Positions 1 to 10,375 of a stretch of 64,000 bases of DNA are shown here, one piece after another. Each line of letters opens with the position of its first letter. The stretch's first letter is position 1. The translations under genes were made by a program, and so were the position numbers. The stretch comes from Thysanoteuthis rhombus. Its lineage: Eukaryota; Mollusca; Cephalopoda; Oegopsida; Thysanoteuthidae. The notes beneath the pieces are model-generated. The model worked only from the letters and a program-made list of their open reading frames with translations. It ran no database searches and was not told the DNA's origin. The stretch is from the NCBI GenBank assembly GCA_963457665.1, contig OY735216.1, forward strand, positions 41,228,794 through 41,292,793. Reading direction: 5' to 3'.

Positions 1-151
1 TAGTTCAATTTTATATTTAGGAAATATTGAGCACGAGGAACATAATAATTTGCAGCATATTTTGTGGTATTTCACACGTACAATGCAATTGAAAAATTAC
101 TTAAATATTGCAGTCTTTTTTTGACGGCAATGGTAAATTAGTATGTGTGTC

Positions 152-286
152 TAGAGAGAGAGAGAGAGAAAAGAGAAAGATCGAAATAAAGTGAGAAAGA
201 TGGAAGCCAACGAAAAAGAGAGATACCAAATCTCTCTAAGAGATAGAGAGAGGGAGAGAGTGTGTGTGTATGAGTATGCGTGTGAG

Positions 287-317
<31 letters not shown>

Positions 318-470
318 AAGATAGAACAGAGAGAAAATCTGATTTGGAGAGATGGGGTGAGATATGAGAGAGAGAGAGGGGGGGAGAATAGAAGAGTAAA
401 CGAAAAGAAAAGAGAGGGAAAGTGGATTCAAGAGAAAGAGAGCAAGCCAACATAGAGAGAGGGTGAATAA
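152..470 (+). repeat. GA-rich low-complexity tract
   Basis: The + strand is almost entirely purine, made of GAGAGA runs broken by A-rich bits and one short TG stretch near 260. Open frames of 60-170 codons on both strands here are artefacts of the repeat (RERERE or SLSLSL peptides). Confidence 0.9.
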
Positions 471-1901
471 AGGAAGATAGAGACTTTCTCAAAGTGAGAC
501 ATCGAAAGACAATGGAATGACGGGGTTGGGGTCGAGGAATGAAGAAAAAAAAATATCCAAAACATTGAGGAGGGCTTGTCAACGGAGCGTAACCCGGCCA
601 GCAATTCGATGTGAAGTGGAGGTGGCGGCGTCCAGAGAGGGAGGAGGCTAACATCATGAAAACAAATCAAGAATCTAACGCAACGCTAAAAGATTTCAGG
701 GTCCATTTCCCGAAGCAGATACCTAGAACAGAATGAACAGCAATGGGGCGGGCTGTCTGGAAAAGAAAAAAAAAAGAAAAAGAAAAAAAAAGAGAGGTGG
801 TGGGAGAGGATCCAAATTACGAACAGAAAGGAGGGGAGAAAGAACAACCATATTCACACTAGAAAGCGTTCGTGTGAGCTTGGATGACCACGTCGTCGAC
901 TTGGAATGGGCTCAAATTTTAGGGGGACCGGAGTTCGTGAGGGAGAACGAAGGGGGTAGGGATTCAAAAAAACATAGATACAAAACAAAAGACACGTTCA
1001 AAATGTCGAATCAATTTGCTTCCCATGAAAACACATGTTTAACACAGAATTGAAGACCGTGAAAATTCGTTTATCGAAAATTTGATATATTACATTACAT
1101 TCAACAATTTAGAAGCGTGATTTTTTCTCCTGAAAAAGGCGTAACAGAGGAAGGGGCTATTTGGAAACACTCTCGGGCCCCTAATTCACCAATTGCATTT
1201 TTATTGACATAAAATAACAACAATATGTATTTTTTCGTTCATTAATTGCAGTAATGATAAATCAGCTTTTGGAGCTGTTTTTTTGTCAATTAAGTGATAC
1301 TACATCCTTATTAATTTTAAATTTTCTTTTACGTCGAATAGCGCTAAATGTTGGAGAGGGTACCCCAAGGAGCCAAGCCATAGGGCATTCAGATCTGTAA
1401 CTACACCACTGTCTGCTACTCCTAAAACCTACATGAAAATTATCACGAATATGTTTGAATTTTCAAGATATGTTTTTTTCAGAAAACAAAACAAACATAC
1501 GAAACTACTGAAGTTGTTGTAGACGGGGTATTAAATGTTTTTATCAGCAGAACTACGAGTCTAACTTATTAAACATCATTCAAGTCAAGTACTGAATAAT
1601 TGGAAATCAAGGGTGTATAAAACTCACTACTTCAGCTACTGACATGAAAGCTTTTCAACTGTCGCGCTACGGCTAACGGATGAGACGTTGTGCAACGGAT
1701 ACCCACACGTGAAACAGAACATGGAAACTGGGTTTAAATTTTGACAAAGGTTTCTCTTGCTCACTTCCAACTAATACCCTTGGAAAAGTTATAACTCCAC
1801 CTCTTTCCACTGGTATGTCACAATTGTTGAATGAGTACTTGGGTTCATCACTTCATTTCCGACCAGGCAATAATATAACTTGGAGCGTGCGGGCACACAC
1901 T

Positions 1902-1903
<2 letters not shown>
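471..1903. other. Unassigned non-coding sequence
   Basis: A moderately GC-rich block (about 570-1000) includes a lysine-rich 106-codon frame made from an AAAAAG run. I do not recognise it and it lacks coding texture. The rest is AT-rich unique-looking DNA with no identifiable exon, RNA gene or repeat. Confidence 0.5.

Positions 1904-1941
<38 letters not shown>
1904..1941. repeat. (TA)n microsatellite
   Basis: About 19 TA units, uninterrupted after a short TTAT start. Confidence 0.95.
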
Positions 1942-1943
<2 letters not shown>

Positions 1944-2124
1944 ATTAACTATGTCGAATGAATTGACTTATTGATTGAATATGTGGTTAAATTGTTAACA
2001 CAAAATATTTGCAGTTTATTCAGTGTGAGCGAAAATTCCCAGCGCCTTCTTTCTCAAATTTTTTGAGTTGAAAAAAAAATATATATATAAAAGGAAGGAC
2101 AACAAATGGCGACTGACAAAATAG

Positions 2125-2338
2125 ACGTGTGACATTGTATGTTGTTCCTTATCACGTTGGACAACTGAGCAGGAGGAAGAGAAGGAGATGCTTATGGTTA
2201 TGGTTTGGTTGGGAGCTATACGTGTCGTGAATGGTTTGCGAAGTTCAAGGAAGGTGAATTTGATTTGAAGGACAAACCACGTAGGGGTAGGCCACAAGAA
2301 TTTTGAAGTGATAACTCTCAAGAACCTGCCAGACATAA
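2125..2338 (+). pseudogene. Mariner transposase N-terminal fragment
   Basis: In + frames the sequence reads IRH..LFLIT, then CREWFAKFKEGEFDLKDKPR followed by RGRPQEF. This matches the N-terminal helix-turn-helix and linker of mariner (SETMAR-type) transposases, whose usual form is WFxKFRxGDFDLKDxPRSGRP. Only about 60-70 residues remain, with an in-frame stop upstream, a stop after EF, and no catalytic DDD region. It is a dead class II relic abutting a 5S-derived SINE on its right. Confidence 0.75.
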
Positions 2339-2344
2339 AAAAAA

Positions 2345-2575
2345 ATAGTACGGGAGGGTGGCCTCGGTTTACGGTATTGAGCGTAGTGAAGAAATATGTC
2401 GCCTCCGCAGGAGGATTAACAGGATCTCCACGTGAGGCTCTCTTTATATGACCCCCAGCTGCTTACTGCACCATGCATTCCCAGAGGGTCACCCTTCTAC
2501 GAACAGACCAGGCTCAACGTTGCTCAACATCAGTGATCGTACGAAAACCGGTCTAATCAACACGATTTGATCGTT
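2345..2575 (-). repeat. 5S rRNA-derived SINE, copy 1
   Basis: On the minus strand, 2572 to 2461 aligns with 5S rRNA from the GTTGAAnACACCGG region through box A-like GTTGAGCAACG, CCTGGT, GGGTGACC and CTGGGAAT, ending GTGCAGTAAGC. About 110 bp of non-5S tail follows toward 2345. The copy is too diverged and carries too foreign a tail to be a functional 5S gene. Confidence 0.7.
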
Positions 2576-2589
2576 ATAAGGACAAGTTC

Positions 2590-3060
2590 CTGGAGTTATT
2601 TTGTCCTTATTAATATTTATACATTGAGTTTTCATACCAGCAGTAGCTGGTGGCTCTCACTGGATATCAAGTGACAGCAAATCTCCTCGATACTCTAGCA
2701 CTCTCCTCAGTATCTATTATTTTTACTCATTGAGATTTCACACCATAACTGGTAGCTTTCATTGGATATCATGTGACAATAAATCTCCCCAATACTCCAG
2801 CACTTTCCGTAGTATTCAATCTAATTTTATCAAGGACACTTCCTGGATAGTTTCTATTCTGTCTCTGATTTCAAATTCTGCCGGCCTTTTCACGATAGCC
2901 TTCGTGACTGTCCCGAGCGCCCTATTACTCTTGAAAGGTCCAGGGATTTTTTTCAGCATCCAACTCTTTCAATTTGATTTAGTATTCTCTTAGAACGGTG
3001 ACATCCATCTCCGAACGGTCTTCTTTTCATCCATTCCGATGACAAGATCCAGTCTCTTGG
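2590..3060 (-). mobile_element. LINE 3' end (VIPVVVGALG-type tail), copy 1, with tandem duplication
   Basis: On the minus strand around 2900-2960 the sequence reads as a decayed version of the invertebrate LINE motif that ends in GALG, followed after about 90 bases by ILRKVLEYWGDLLS. That last segment occurs twice, as ILRKVLEYWGDLLS and ILRRVLEYRGDLLS, because a unit of about 107 bp is tandemly duplicated (about 2620-2722 and 2723-2830). The tail ends GTATGAAAACTCAA, as in the copy near 59930. The reading frame is broken several times. The exact clade cannot be assigned by eye. Confidence 0.65.
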
Positions 3061-3720
3061 CCTAGATTGGGTGATCTGCCGGAATTTTTAAGGACTAATC
3101 ATTCATTTTTATTTTCTAGGACAGCTTCCGGTTTTTTTGCGCATATTAGTTTACAAGATCACATCTCAGTCGTTTGCACAAGTCTAAGAGGATCACCATC
3201 CCCACCCATATCTATTTTTGAACTACTGAACTAATTTGTTGCATTCACTTTTAGATTGTATGATTAACAGTTTCAGTTCTCAGCAGGGTTACTATTAAGT
3301 TTACAAATAAGGATAATTTACCAACGATGAATTGACTTGCGACGTAATCACATTGTGGAGCATTTATCAGGCCATGACAATAACAGCGATGTATTTACTG
3401 TGATGAATTTACCGTGAAGCAACATATTCTACTGGAATTAACTCCAATGCCTGATACGGTCGGTGTAAAAACTTACATGATAATAATAACCGTCCTTGGA
3501 TCAGCTCACATATTATGAATAGTACTGTCTTTGGCTTTTTATTAAGAGTTGATAGTCAGCTAACACACTGGAAAACAGGTACGATTACAACGCGAAAAAA
3601 TATAATAATAAAAAAAGAAATGGGAAAATATTCGGGTATCTGTAAAAGGTGAAATTGTTTCAAACATAAAAAAGCAATCTCAATTCCAAGCAAATTCTTG
3701 AATCAAGAGACAAGCTTAAA
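3061..3720. other. Unassigned AT-rich sequence
   Basis: No gene, RNA or repeat was recognised in this stretch. Confidence 0.5.
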
Positions 3721-3724
3721 TCCA

Positions 3725-4035
3725 TTTCCTGTTGGATGAGTAGGTAGTGTCCTTAATTCTGGCTACGGCTTCCATCGCTTGAGATACACATATCACATTA
3801 CTACTCACACGACGTTGGTTCGCGATATTTGAAATGGACTTAGAAGTGACAAGCACTTGGAGTGACGGCACTCACTGTACCCTGCGCTAATTTACCCAAG
3901 CTAGGAGGAGATATGGATTCATGCCTTTCCCAAAGGCATTAATGCAAAGTGAACGCAAATTGTCAAAGCCAGAGTTTGAACTTGGCTCGTTGAATCCATT
4001 TTCCGTATCGTTACTCGCTCCTCCCTTCCGCACTT
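3725..4035 (-). repeat. tRNA-derived SINE with conserved core, copy 1
   Basis: On the minus strand a B-box-like AAGTTCAAACTCTGGC (about 3966-3983) is followed by the core TTTGCGTTCACTTTGC, then GGGAAAGGCATGAATCCAT (3914-3958). Next come a spacer, the tail CTTGTCACTTCTAAGTCC (about 3837-3854) and GAAGCCGTAGCC. The same modules recur near 17.1, 21.4 and 55.5 kb. Confidence 0.7.
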
Positions 4036-4268
4036 TTCCTTTCCAAGAAAAACAACGACTCTGAAGTTTCAGAATCAGCTAACTCAAACATTATAAAAAA
4101 AAAAAATGATTTTTTTTCCTGAATTCTCTTTGAAGATTAGAATTGCTAACCACTTGCGCCAGCACAATGGTGAGACTTTTGAAATTATCACTGAACCATG
4201 CACGTTTATATTTGGCACTGAACTCAACAATTTATCCAAAATATCAAGATTTTGCCAAAATCATCTGA

Positions 4269-4273
<5 letters not shown>

Positions 4274-4316
<43 letters not shown>
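4274..4316. repeat. (TA)n microsatellite
   Basis: About 21 TA units. Confidence 0.95.
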
Positions 4317-4317
<1 letters not shown>

Positions 4318-4451
4318 CTTTCAAGTTAAAAACAACTAGATTTACATCCATCATCTAAATAGCAATTTCAGACATTTAGACTCAACCGAAAACATCAAGA
4401 GATGAAAAACATCTGAATTGGCAACACGGGACGGAAGAAAAATCTCCTCTT

Positions 4452-4480
4452 GCTCTCTCTCTCTCTCTCTCTCTCTCTCT
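4452..4480. repeat. (CT)n microsatellite
   Basis: About 14 CT units, 20 bp upstream of the hAT relic. Confidence 0.9.
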
Positions 4481-4501
4481 ACAATCAAATTTATCCTAAC
4501 T

Positions 4502-5149
4502 CAGTGATTCCCAAAGTGGGTGCTACGACCCCTTGGAAGGCAAGAGGTCATTGGAAGACAAAGGGTGGTGAAGGGAGTGTGGGCCGTTGTGAAAAGTTCT
4601 TAACTGCATTTCCATCGCCATATTTAGTCGAACGTGGATTTTGTGTCTCCGCAGACTTTTTGACAAATAAGAGAAACCGTTTTAACGATGCAGCTAACTA
4701 ATATCGAGGTGGATGAGCAAAAATTAGTGTCCATACATCCAGCCCATCCTTCATGTTAATTTCATCATATCAATATTTCCATTCCTACCAATTTACTTTC
4801 CTATTAACATCAGGAACAGGTCAAAAGCACATAACTGTTTTCATAAATACACATCCACCCACCAACCTTACCAACTAACGTTTCAAATTTTACTTCAAGA
4901 CACCATTTCTCTACCCCCCATTTAATGGCCTCGAGAATGTCCAGAAAAATGGACGAGACATTGGAATAAAATATTTCAATTATCTATCAAGACTTCCGAC
5001 ATTGTCATTCACTTCTCATTAGTTGCTTACATTGAAGAAAAAAAGTTATCAAAATTTATTTCCCAAAGTATCGTTTCAATGGGACAACAAATGAAAATAT
5101 ATCCTCGAAGAGGGGTCCATCGTCAGAAGAAGATTAGGAAACACTGGCT
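4502..5149 (+). mobile_element. hAT transposon relic retaining the transposase C-terminus
   Basis: The left end, CAGTGATTCCCAAAGTGGG, is a typical hAT terminus. The right end GGAAACACTG gives the inverted CAGTGTTTCC. The + frame around 4600-4690 reads FPSPYLVERGFC, then FLTNKRNRFN, matching the C-terminal dimerisation region of ZBED5-like hAT transposases (FPSSYLVERGFS...LLTKKRNRL). A second frame continues LTNIEVDEQKLVSIHPAHPS and then stops at about 4758. Everything N-terminal, including the catalytic residues, is missing, so this is an internally deleted, non-autonomous derivative. No clean 8-bp target duplication was seen. Confidence 0.75.
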
Positions 5150-5636
5150 TTAGAAAAGAAATGTTGCCTTAAATTGGTTTTACTTATGAGAGAACATTTC
5201 TTCCAGATCTTTTGTGGAAGTATGTTTATATTGTTAGTGAGCCAAAGTCGGATTAAATTAGTGCAGTGTCTATTGCATTAGTTACAAAATGGCCCCAAAT
5301 GGAAAAAAAAACACAATTAGATATTAAAAGACATACATTTTCTTACATAGTAGAGCACAGCCCTAGGTTGGCGAGCTTTAGGCAGAGCAAGCTTGAAATT
5401 CAAAATTTAAAAGATACCATTAGTTTTGAAAAGGACGGTCATCCTACAACTCGTCCTCGCTATGAAGCTGAAACATGATACGTAACCAAAAGATTGACCT
5501 TCAAACTAAGAATCACGCAACGAGCCCAATAAGAGGATCACGCTTAACATCACATGAAGATACCAAAAAACAAGACTTCATATGAGAGAAACAAAAATAA
5601 AAATAAAAAAACAACAACAACAAAAAACAGGTTATA
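5150..5636. other. Unassigned sequence
   Basis: A 70-codon + frame at 5266-5478 shows no recognised domain. The end of the interval is A-rich (about 5590-5625). Confidence 0.4.
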
Positions 5637-5885
5637 GATATTTTGAAATCTATAAGAAAACTCAAATGGCAATGTGCAGGCCATGTTACAAGAATATCAG
5701 ATAACCACTGGACTCACAAGGTGGGTTCTCAGAGATCATATGCGAAATTGTAACAGGTAGAAATTAAGATGGTGCAACGATTTAGATAGGTTGCAGAGAT
5801 ATTGACACCGCGACAGAGAGATCTGCCGAATTTTGGGGGAAGGCTATGTCCGATGACGGGCGTTAAAAGGCTGCTAAAGATAAAA
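5637..5885 (+). mobile_element. LINE 3' end, AHDREIW family, copy 1
   Basis: The + strand reads LKWQCAGHVTRISDNHWT, then a decayed arginine-rich stretch, then RDREICRIL and a GKAYVxRRxLKG-like end (about 5810-5865). This is the usual C-terminus of many invertebrate LINE polyproteins (KWQWAGHxxR...W...A.DR..W). Copies occur near 8.0 and 35.9 kb. Several stops are present. Confidence 0.7.
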
Positions 5886-6256
5886 GTAGTTCAATGTTCT
5901 ATTTGCTATACAGCTAGATAATACAAATATGTTTTAATATCTAATGATATTATTACTTCATTTTCTGTTTCATCTTTCTGCATTGGCTATGACTTCAGTT
6001 TAAAATACCTTTGTAGTAATGAGTCGTATACGTATTACATCTGTACTACGCTTCCAAAATATACTTCATTTGAATAATAGTCCCGATCAAAGTTGATAGT
6101 TGGCTAAAATTCCAAGTCTTTAATTATTAATCGTTCTTAAAACTTGGAGGTAGTTTAATACTGTTGTATGAAAGCAAGTGCTGAATCACTAAATTGGAAT
6201 TCATTGCCTGCAAGCATTTTACGTCGGACTTGAAATTCTGGTGTCCCTGGCATATA
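5886..6256. other. Unassigned AT-rich sequence
   Basis: Nothing recognised. Confidence 0.5.
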
Positions 6257-6644
6257 CAGAGACGACCATGAATGAGTACAGCCAACCATTTTTTTTTTAA
6301 TATAAAGTTAATTTTCTCTTATGTCAAACATAGCAGGATGCTATCATTTCAAGTGGAACATAACTCAGTCGGAATGGATATTTTCAGGTATTATTTACAT
6401 CTTGGAAACTGTTGCCAAAATATTTTCTCGAAGGGAACAACTCATTTTTGGACGGCAACATATTCATATTTTTGACAACAGAGTTTTGATGCAAAGTTTA
6501 ATAATAAATGATAACTGGTAACATCCCTTTCCATTGTGTAATGACACGCTAATAATGAAATCCTGCTATGTTTGGTTTAATAGAAAATTAACTTTCTATC
6601 TAAAAAAAAAAACGGTAGGGTGTACTCATTTATGGGCGATACTG
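6257..6644. mobile_element. Tc1/mariner-type MITE, 388 bp, with long terminal inverted repeats
   Basis: The left end (CAGAGACGACC...ATGAGTACAG, a poly-T run, AAGTTAATTTTCT, AACATAGCAGGAT) is repeated inverted at the right end (revcomp CAGTATCGCCC...ATGAGTACACC, poly-T, AAGTTAATTTTCT, AACATAGCAGGAT). The arms are about 90 bp and roughly 80% alike by eye. TA precedes the left end and TG follows the right end, compatible with a TA target duplication that has mutated. The two 60-odd-codon frames inside are not related to a transposase. Confidence 0.8.
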
Positions 6645-7445
6645 TGAATAATTAATCCGGCAATGCAGCAAGCAAAATGTTAATTCATATTGTTTCTTCT
6701 AAAGATATTTTCCCAAGAAGAAAAAAAAAATGTCGGCACTTTTCCTTCTCTTTCATTTTTCCGCTGCTTTACCGCCGACTTTTCAAACATTTGATGTCTG
6801 CTGGTTGCCCGGGCCTCTTTCTCTTCTCTTTTCTCTGAACAGCGTCAAATGTTGATGTTTTAAGGGTTAGGGACAGGGACGATGAGGGTAGGAGTAGTCA
6901 AGAGACAGACAGACAAACAGACAGAGTTGTTGCAGGATGTTGGCTCGGAAGAAAGAGGCCTGCAATTTCGGTCAAGGACATGATGGAGGGTGGCGACGTT
7001 CACACAATATTCAGCAAGAATCAGGGTTAGGGGCTCCTGTGTTGTTGTGGTTGTTGTTGTGTTTTGCAAGTGAATACTGTTGCATGTTGCACTAAGGTAT
7101 AAAATACGTCCCCAAAATGTGCAATAATCACCACTTTGTTCAATGACGCTATCGAACACCAAGGATGCAGGGCTAAATTTTTGGGGCCGGTCATTTTGGT
7201 CTTTTTTGAGAGAGGTGGTAGAGCCCCGACAGCACGGCACCCCTGTCTAAAATCATGTAAAGTTTAGTTTATTTCTTGGTCAGAACATAGGATGCACAAA
7301 TTGTACAGTGATCATTTTTTTTCTCCATTTTATACTTTTATATTGTGCAGTTAATGATAGTGTCGATTTTGGCCTTGCAATATTTGGTCACTAAATTTAA
7401 AACAAGAGAAAATGAAATCCAAGGATTTGCGACCTGGGATCAGCA

Positions 7446-7447
<2 letters not shown>
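6645..7447. other. Unassigned sequence with a mild GC rise
   Basis: A 126-codon minus-strand frame (6860-7240) contains a threonine run from a TTG repeat and no recognised domain. It does not look like a netrin-like domain, so I do not link it to the SFRP-like exon. Confidence 0.4.
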
Positions 7448-7522
<75 letters not shown>

Positions 7523-7540
7523 TTATATATACACACACAA
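7448..7540. repeat. (TA)n microsatellite with (CA)n end
   Basis: About 80 bp of TA with a few TT breaks, then ACACACACA. Confidence 0.95.
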
Positions 7541-7929
7541 GTCTCTTAAAAAAATGTTTTTTTTGTTAAATTCTGCGCTCTGAGCCATTAGGTGCCTTGG
7601 TGTATTGGCCCATCACCCGAATGTATACTATCTTACTGACATATTTAATGCTAAAAATTTCAACATGTCGTCAGTGTACCTAAGGCCTATTGGTAAGTCA
7701 CAAGGCTGTGTGTGTGTGTGTGAGAGAGTGTGTGTTTACTTCAGGAATAAACTATAGATGTTATTCGTTTTTTAATTTTTAGATGGTATTAAACAACGAA
7801 TGAAAATACTAAAATGGGCAATAAAATCTCCATTCAATCTCTTGCATTATCTCATCAATTAATGTTAGCATTTCACTAATTAATGTAGTTATCTCACTGA
7901 TCCTACAGCGTCAGTAGTCAAGAAAAAAT

Positions 7930-8205
7930 TCTGCTGTTTGTGTTTATGGCAATAGGCAGGCCATGTTGCAAGAATGTCAGACAGCCATTGAACATCACAA
8001 CTCACAATGTAGATCCTCAGAGATCGTACGTGAAATTGTATCCGCCAAAAAAAAAAAAAAAGAAAATAGAAAAATAAAAAATAAATGAATAAATAAAAAT
8101 AAGGTGGCGGGACCATCAAGATAAATTCAGAAAATATTGGTACCCTTGATTGGCTTAGTGGCAAATCTTGGGTAAGGTCGATGTCCAGTGACGGACGTTA
8201 AAGGA
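7930..8205 (+). mobile_element. LINE 3' end, AHDREIW family, copy 2
   Basis: The + DNA (GGCCATGTTGCAAGAATG, and later GTCGATGTCCAGTGACGG then ACGTTAAAGG) aligns module by module with the copies near 5.7 and 35.9 kb. An A-rich expansion of about 50 bp (8046-8100) interrupts it. It is a frame-broken relic ending about 20 bp from the donor of the SFRP-like exon. Confidence 0.7.
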
Positions 8206-8220
8206 CAAATGAAATAGTAA

Positions 8221-8226
8221 ACCTAC
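8221..8226 (-). other. Splice donor of the SFRP-like exon
   Basis: On the minus strand the exon ends GCAG and is followed by GTAGGT, a good 5' splice site. A LINE relic ends about 20 bp further into this intron. Confidence 0.65.
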
Positions 8227-8304
8227 CTGCATCGGCTCGACAAAAACTGTCAACGAGGCCTTCGAATGTATCCGGCTCCTTGCAAGGTTGGCAGACATTG
8301 TCTT
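8227..8304 (-). CDS. SFRP: Internal exon of a secreted frizzled-related protein (SFRP1/2/5-like)
   Basis: Read on the minus strand, this 78-bp block encodes 25 whole codons plus a split codon at each end (two bases left, one base right, so phase 1 at both ends). It has three cysteines: CQPC at residues 4-7, then 13 residues, then FCRAD near the end. SFRP1 and SFRP5 have the same C-x2-C-x13-C spacing (CPPC ... LCASEF) where the frizzled-type cysteine-rich domain joins the netrin-like domain, and from memory SFRP1/2/5 genes have a short middle exon there. SFRPs are secreted proteins that bind Wnt ligands and modulate Wnt signalling. The block is flanked by a strong acceptor and donor and has no stop in frame. 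No frizzled-domain exon or remaining netrin-domain exon was recognised in the window, so flanking introns must be long, or this is an isolated or duplicated exon. Another netrin-like-domain secreted protein is the main alternative. The ORF is seen; the family call rests on cysteine spacing and local similarity. Confidence 0.68.
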
Positions 8305-8330
8305 CTAGGAAAAAAGAGAAAAAACGCATG
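8305..8330 (-). other. Splice acceptor and polypyrimidine tract of the SFRP-like exon
   Basis: On the minus strand the exon is preceded by an almost pure pyrimidine run ending in CCTAG. This is a near-consensus 3' splice site, and it fixes the upstream exon boundary at 8304. Confidence 0.7.
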
Positions 8331-9216
8331 TCAGATCAGGGAGATAAACCATGGAATAATGTTCAGTTTTAAGAGGTAAGGTGACATCAAAATTAGCTGC
8401 TAAGAAAATGGGATCGGCCAACCGAGTTCTGTGTATTTTCATTCAATCTTTGAATCTGAGTATATGCTTACTTCATTGAAGAAAAGGTGCATGTTTGGAA
8501 GCGACTGGACTTTATGGTGCGTTGAGCAGTCAGTCATAATAGTTATGTAAAATAATTTCCGTCCATCGTACGAAAACACGGTTGCTTCTATTTAGTGTTG
8601 CCAATTCAGATATAAAATATCTATATTTAGATCTATGATTTTAGATAGAAGATCTATGATCTGTATATCTCAAAATCATTTTTTTATCAAATCCCTCAAG
8701 TACCCGTGCTCAAAAAAAAAATCCCTTCAACTCAACGTTGTACTGTTCTGTGCGCTGACCAATATATCTAGCGATTGTCAACTTCGTACAATGGCCAGTT
8801 GTTGAGTGTACGCACACAGGCAGTTTTCTTCAATTACTGTGGGAAAATTATTTTAGCTTTTTAATCGTTTCATATTTTTCTATTCTCAAGTGGAAAAGGG
8901 GCATTCGATTCTATAACGTTTCATTGTTGGAATATTGAAATCTTTTTTATTTTATTGGTACGTTTGTTTGTTGAATTATGCGCAGCAGTTAGATTTGCAT
9001 TTATAAAGCACTCGGAGAGCGCGTACCTCTACCAACGCTACTGTCTTTAAAATCTGAACGAAAATGGGTTTATTCATAGTTACGATACAGAGTAGGTAAG
9101 TGTAAAAATTCCTGAATCCGACATAAGATTCATTCAATTTTCCTTCAGCCTATGGCCCACTTTTCCAGAGAATTTCATCGAGAACTTTGAGGTATTGTGT
9201 ATATCAGCATGCAGAC

Positions 9217-9224
<8 letters not shown>
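8331..9224. other. Unassigned sequence
   Basis: It includes GTGTTGCCAATTCAGAT near 8597, resembling the GTTGCCAA element ends seen at 4.4, 25.6 and 26.9 kb. Nothing else was recognised. Confidence 0.4.

Positions 9225-9291
<67 letters not shown>
9225..9291. repeat. (TA)n microsatellite
   Basis: About 33 TA units. Confidence 0.95.
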
Positions 9292-9296
<5 letters not shown>

Positions 9297-9937
9297 AATT
9301 GAAAAATAACAAATCATCTGTTAAAGGTCAGAACAATGTCTGCGGAATGTGCAGTAGGTTCAATGGTAATTCTGAATTGTGAATCTTTGTGTCATTTCTC
9401 CCCCTCTCCCACACACATAGACACACTCTGCCTCCTCTATCTTTCACACTGTCACTCTCCCATCAGAATATCTTTGTATACGGCGTTTTCATTAACACAT
9501 ACACATCGGCCGAGTATTCGCACAGTGGCCACAAAAGAAATCTATGATTGCCAGTCCTGGGGTCGGCACCTCCCCACTGAACTATGAGAAGAGGGGTGGA
9601 AGGACAATCATAACATCCTCGTGATACTGGTTGCAGGGACTGTCCATGTGTACGCCAGTGTGCCTACCACATTGAACCGACCTTTTGTCACATACCACCC
9701 TCTGCACATCGGTGAGAGATGCTCCCTTAAAATGCGAATTAATTAACCCTTTCACGACGAAGGAAGGTAATTTCAGTCATTGCTGTTCTATGGCTAACAA
9801 TAAAATTTCTGCCTTTTGTGAGTGGTGGCTACTAATTTCTGTGAGTCAGGGCTTTTATCTTGCAATGGATGACTCTCAGTCTTTATCAACTACTGCAGTT
9901 GATGAATTAATACTGAACGTATTCCGAGACGAAAACA
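9292..9937. other. Unassigned sequence
   Basis: It is pyrimidine- and CA-rich at 9395-9500, then mixed-complexity DNA with no recognised domain in frames of 83 and 106 codons. Confidence 0.4.
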
Positions 9938-9968
<31 letters not shown>

Positions 9969-9996
9969 ATACATATATATATATATATATATATAT
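9938..9996. repeat. (CA)n-(TA)n compound microsatellite
   Basis: About 15 CA units followed by about 12 TA units. Confidence 0.95.
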
Positions 9997-9999
9997 GGT

Positions 10000-10375
10000 T
10001 CTTAGACCCCTCAATTTCCTGCCTGATCTTCATGCACCCAGTCCAGGCTCTTTGACGTCTGTGTGCATCATACCAAGCAAGTTTGTGCAATGACGGCTTT
10101 TTCGAGCCTTGTATTTGTTGAACCCTACCACCGCAAATTACAGGGCTCTTCCTGTATATGACTAAACATGGACCACCGTAGTCGGGCCACTTTTGTCGAA
10201 AGTAGTATCGTGTGACAGACCTTGCACAGAGCCTCATTGGAGATTAGGCTGTTTGGCCATCGGTGTCTTGTGATGACTTGCAGATGTTTGCGGTGATAGG
10301 CACCAAACTTGTCCATAGCTGCTTTTGGAGCCACCCAGCTGTTGCAATTGTATGTCATCAAGGACACACACACAT
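10000..10375 (-). mobile_element. LINE reverse-transcriptase C-terminal fragment
   Basis: The minus-strand frame (10373-10125) reads CNSWVAPKAAMDKFGAYHRK, then WPNSLISNEALC, then LSTKVARLRWSMFSHI. This matches the post-RT region of many LINEs (lxxFhxrxLRxIlxixWPdxisNeaLxxxxxxxPLSxxVxxxRWxxLGHIlR). After HIQEEPCNLRW the frame breaks, and related sequence continues to about 10000. No RT catalytic motif remains. Confidence 0.7.

Noticed and set aside
6860-7240. Possible downstream (netrin-domain) exon of the SFRP-like gene
   Set aside because: The 126-codon frame lacks the family's cysteines and alternating strand pattern, and includes a Thr run from a TTG repeat; no acceptor was seen.
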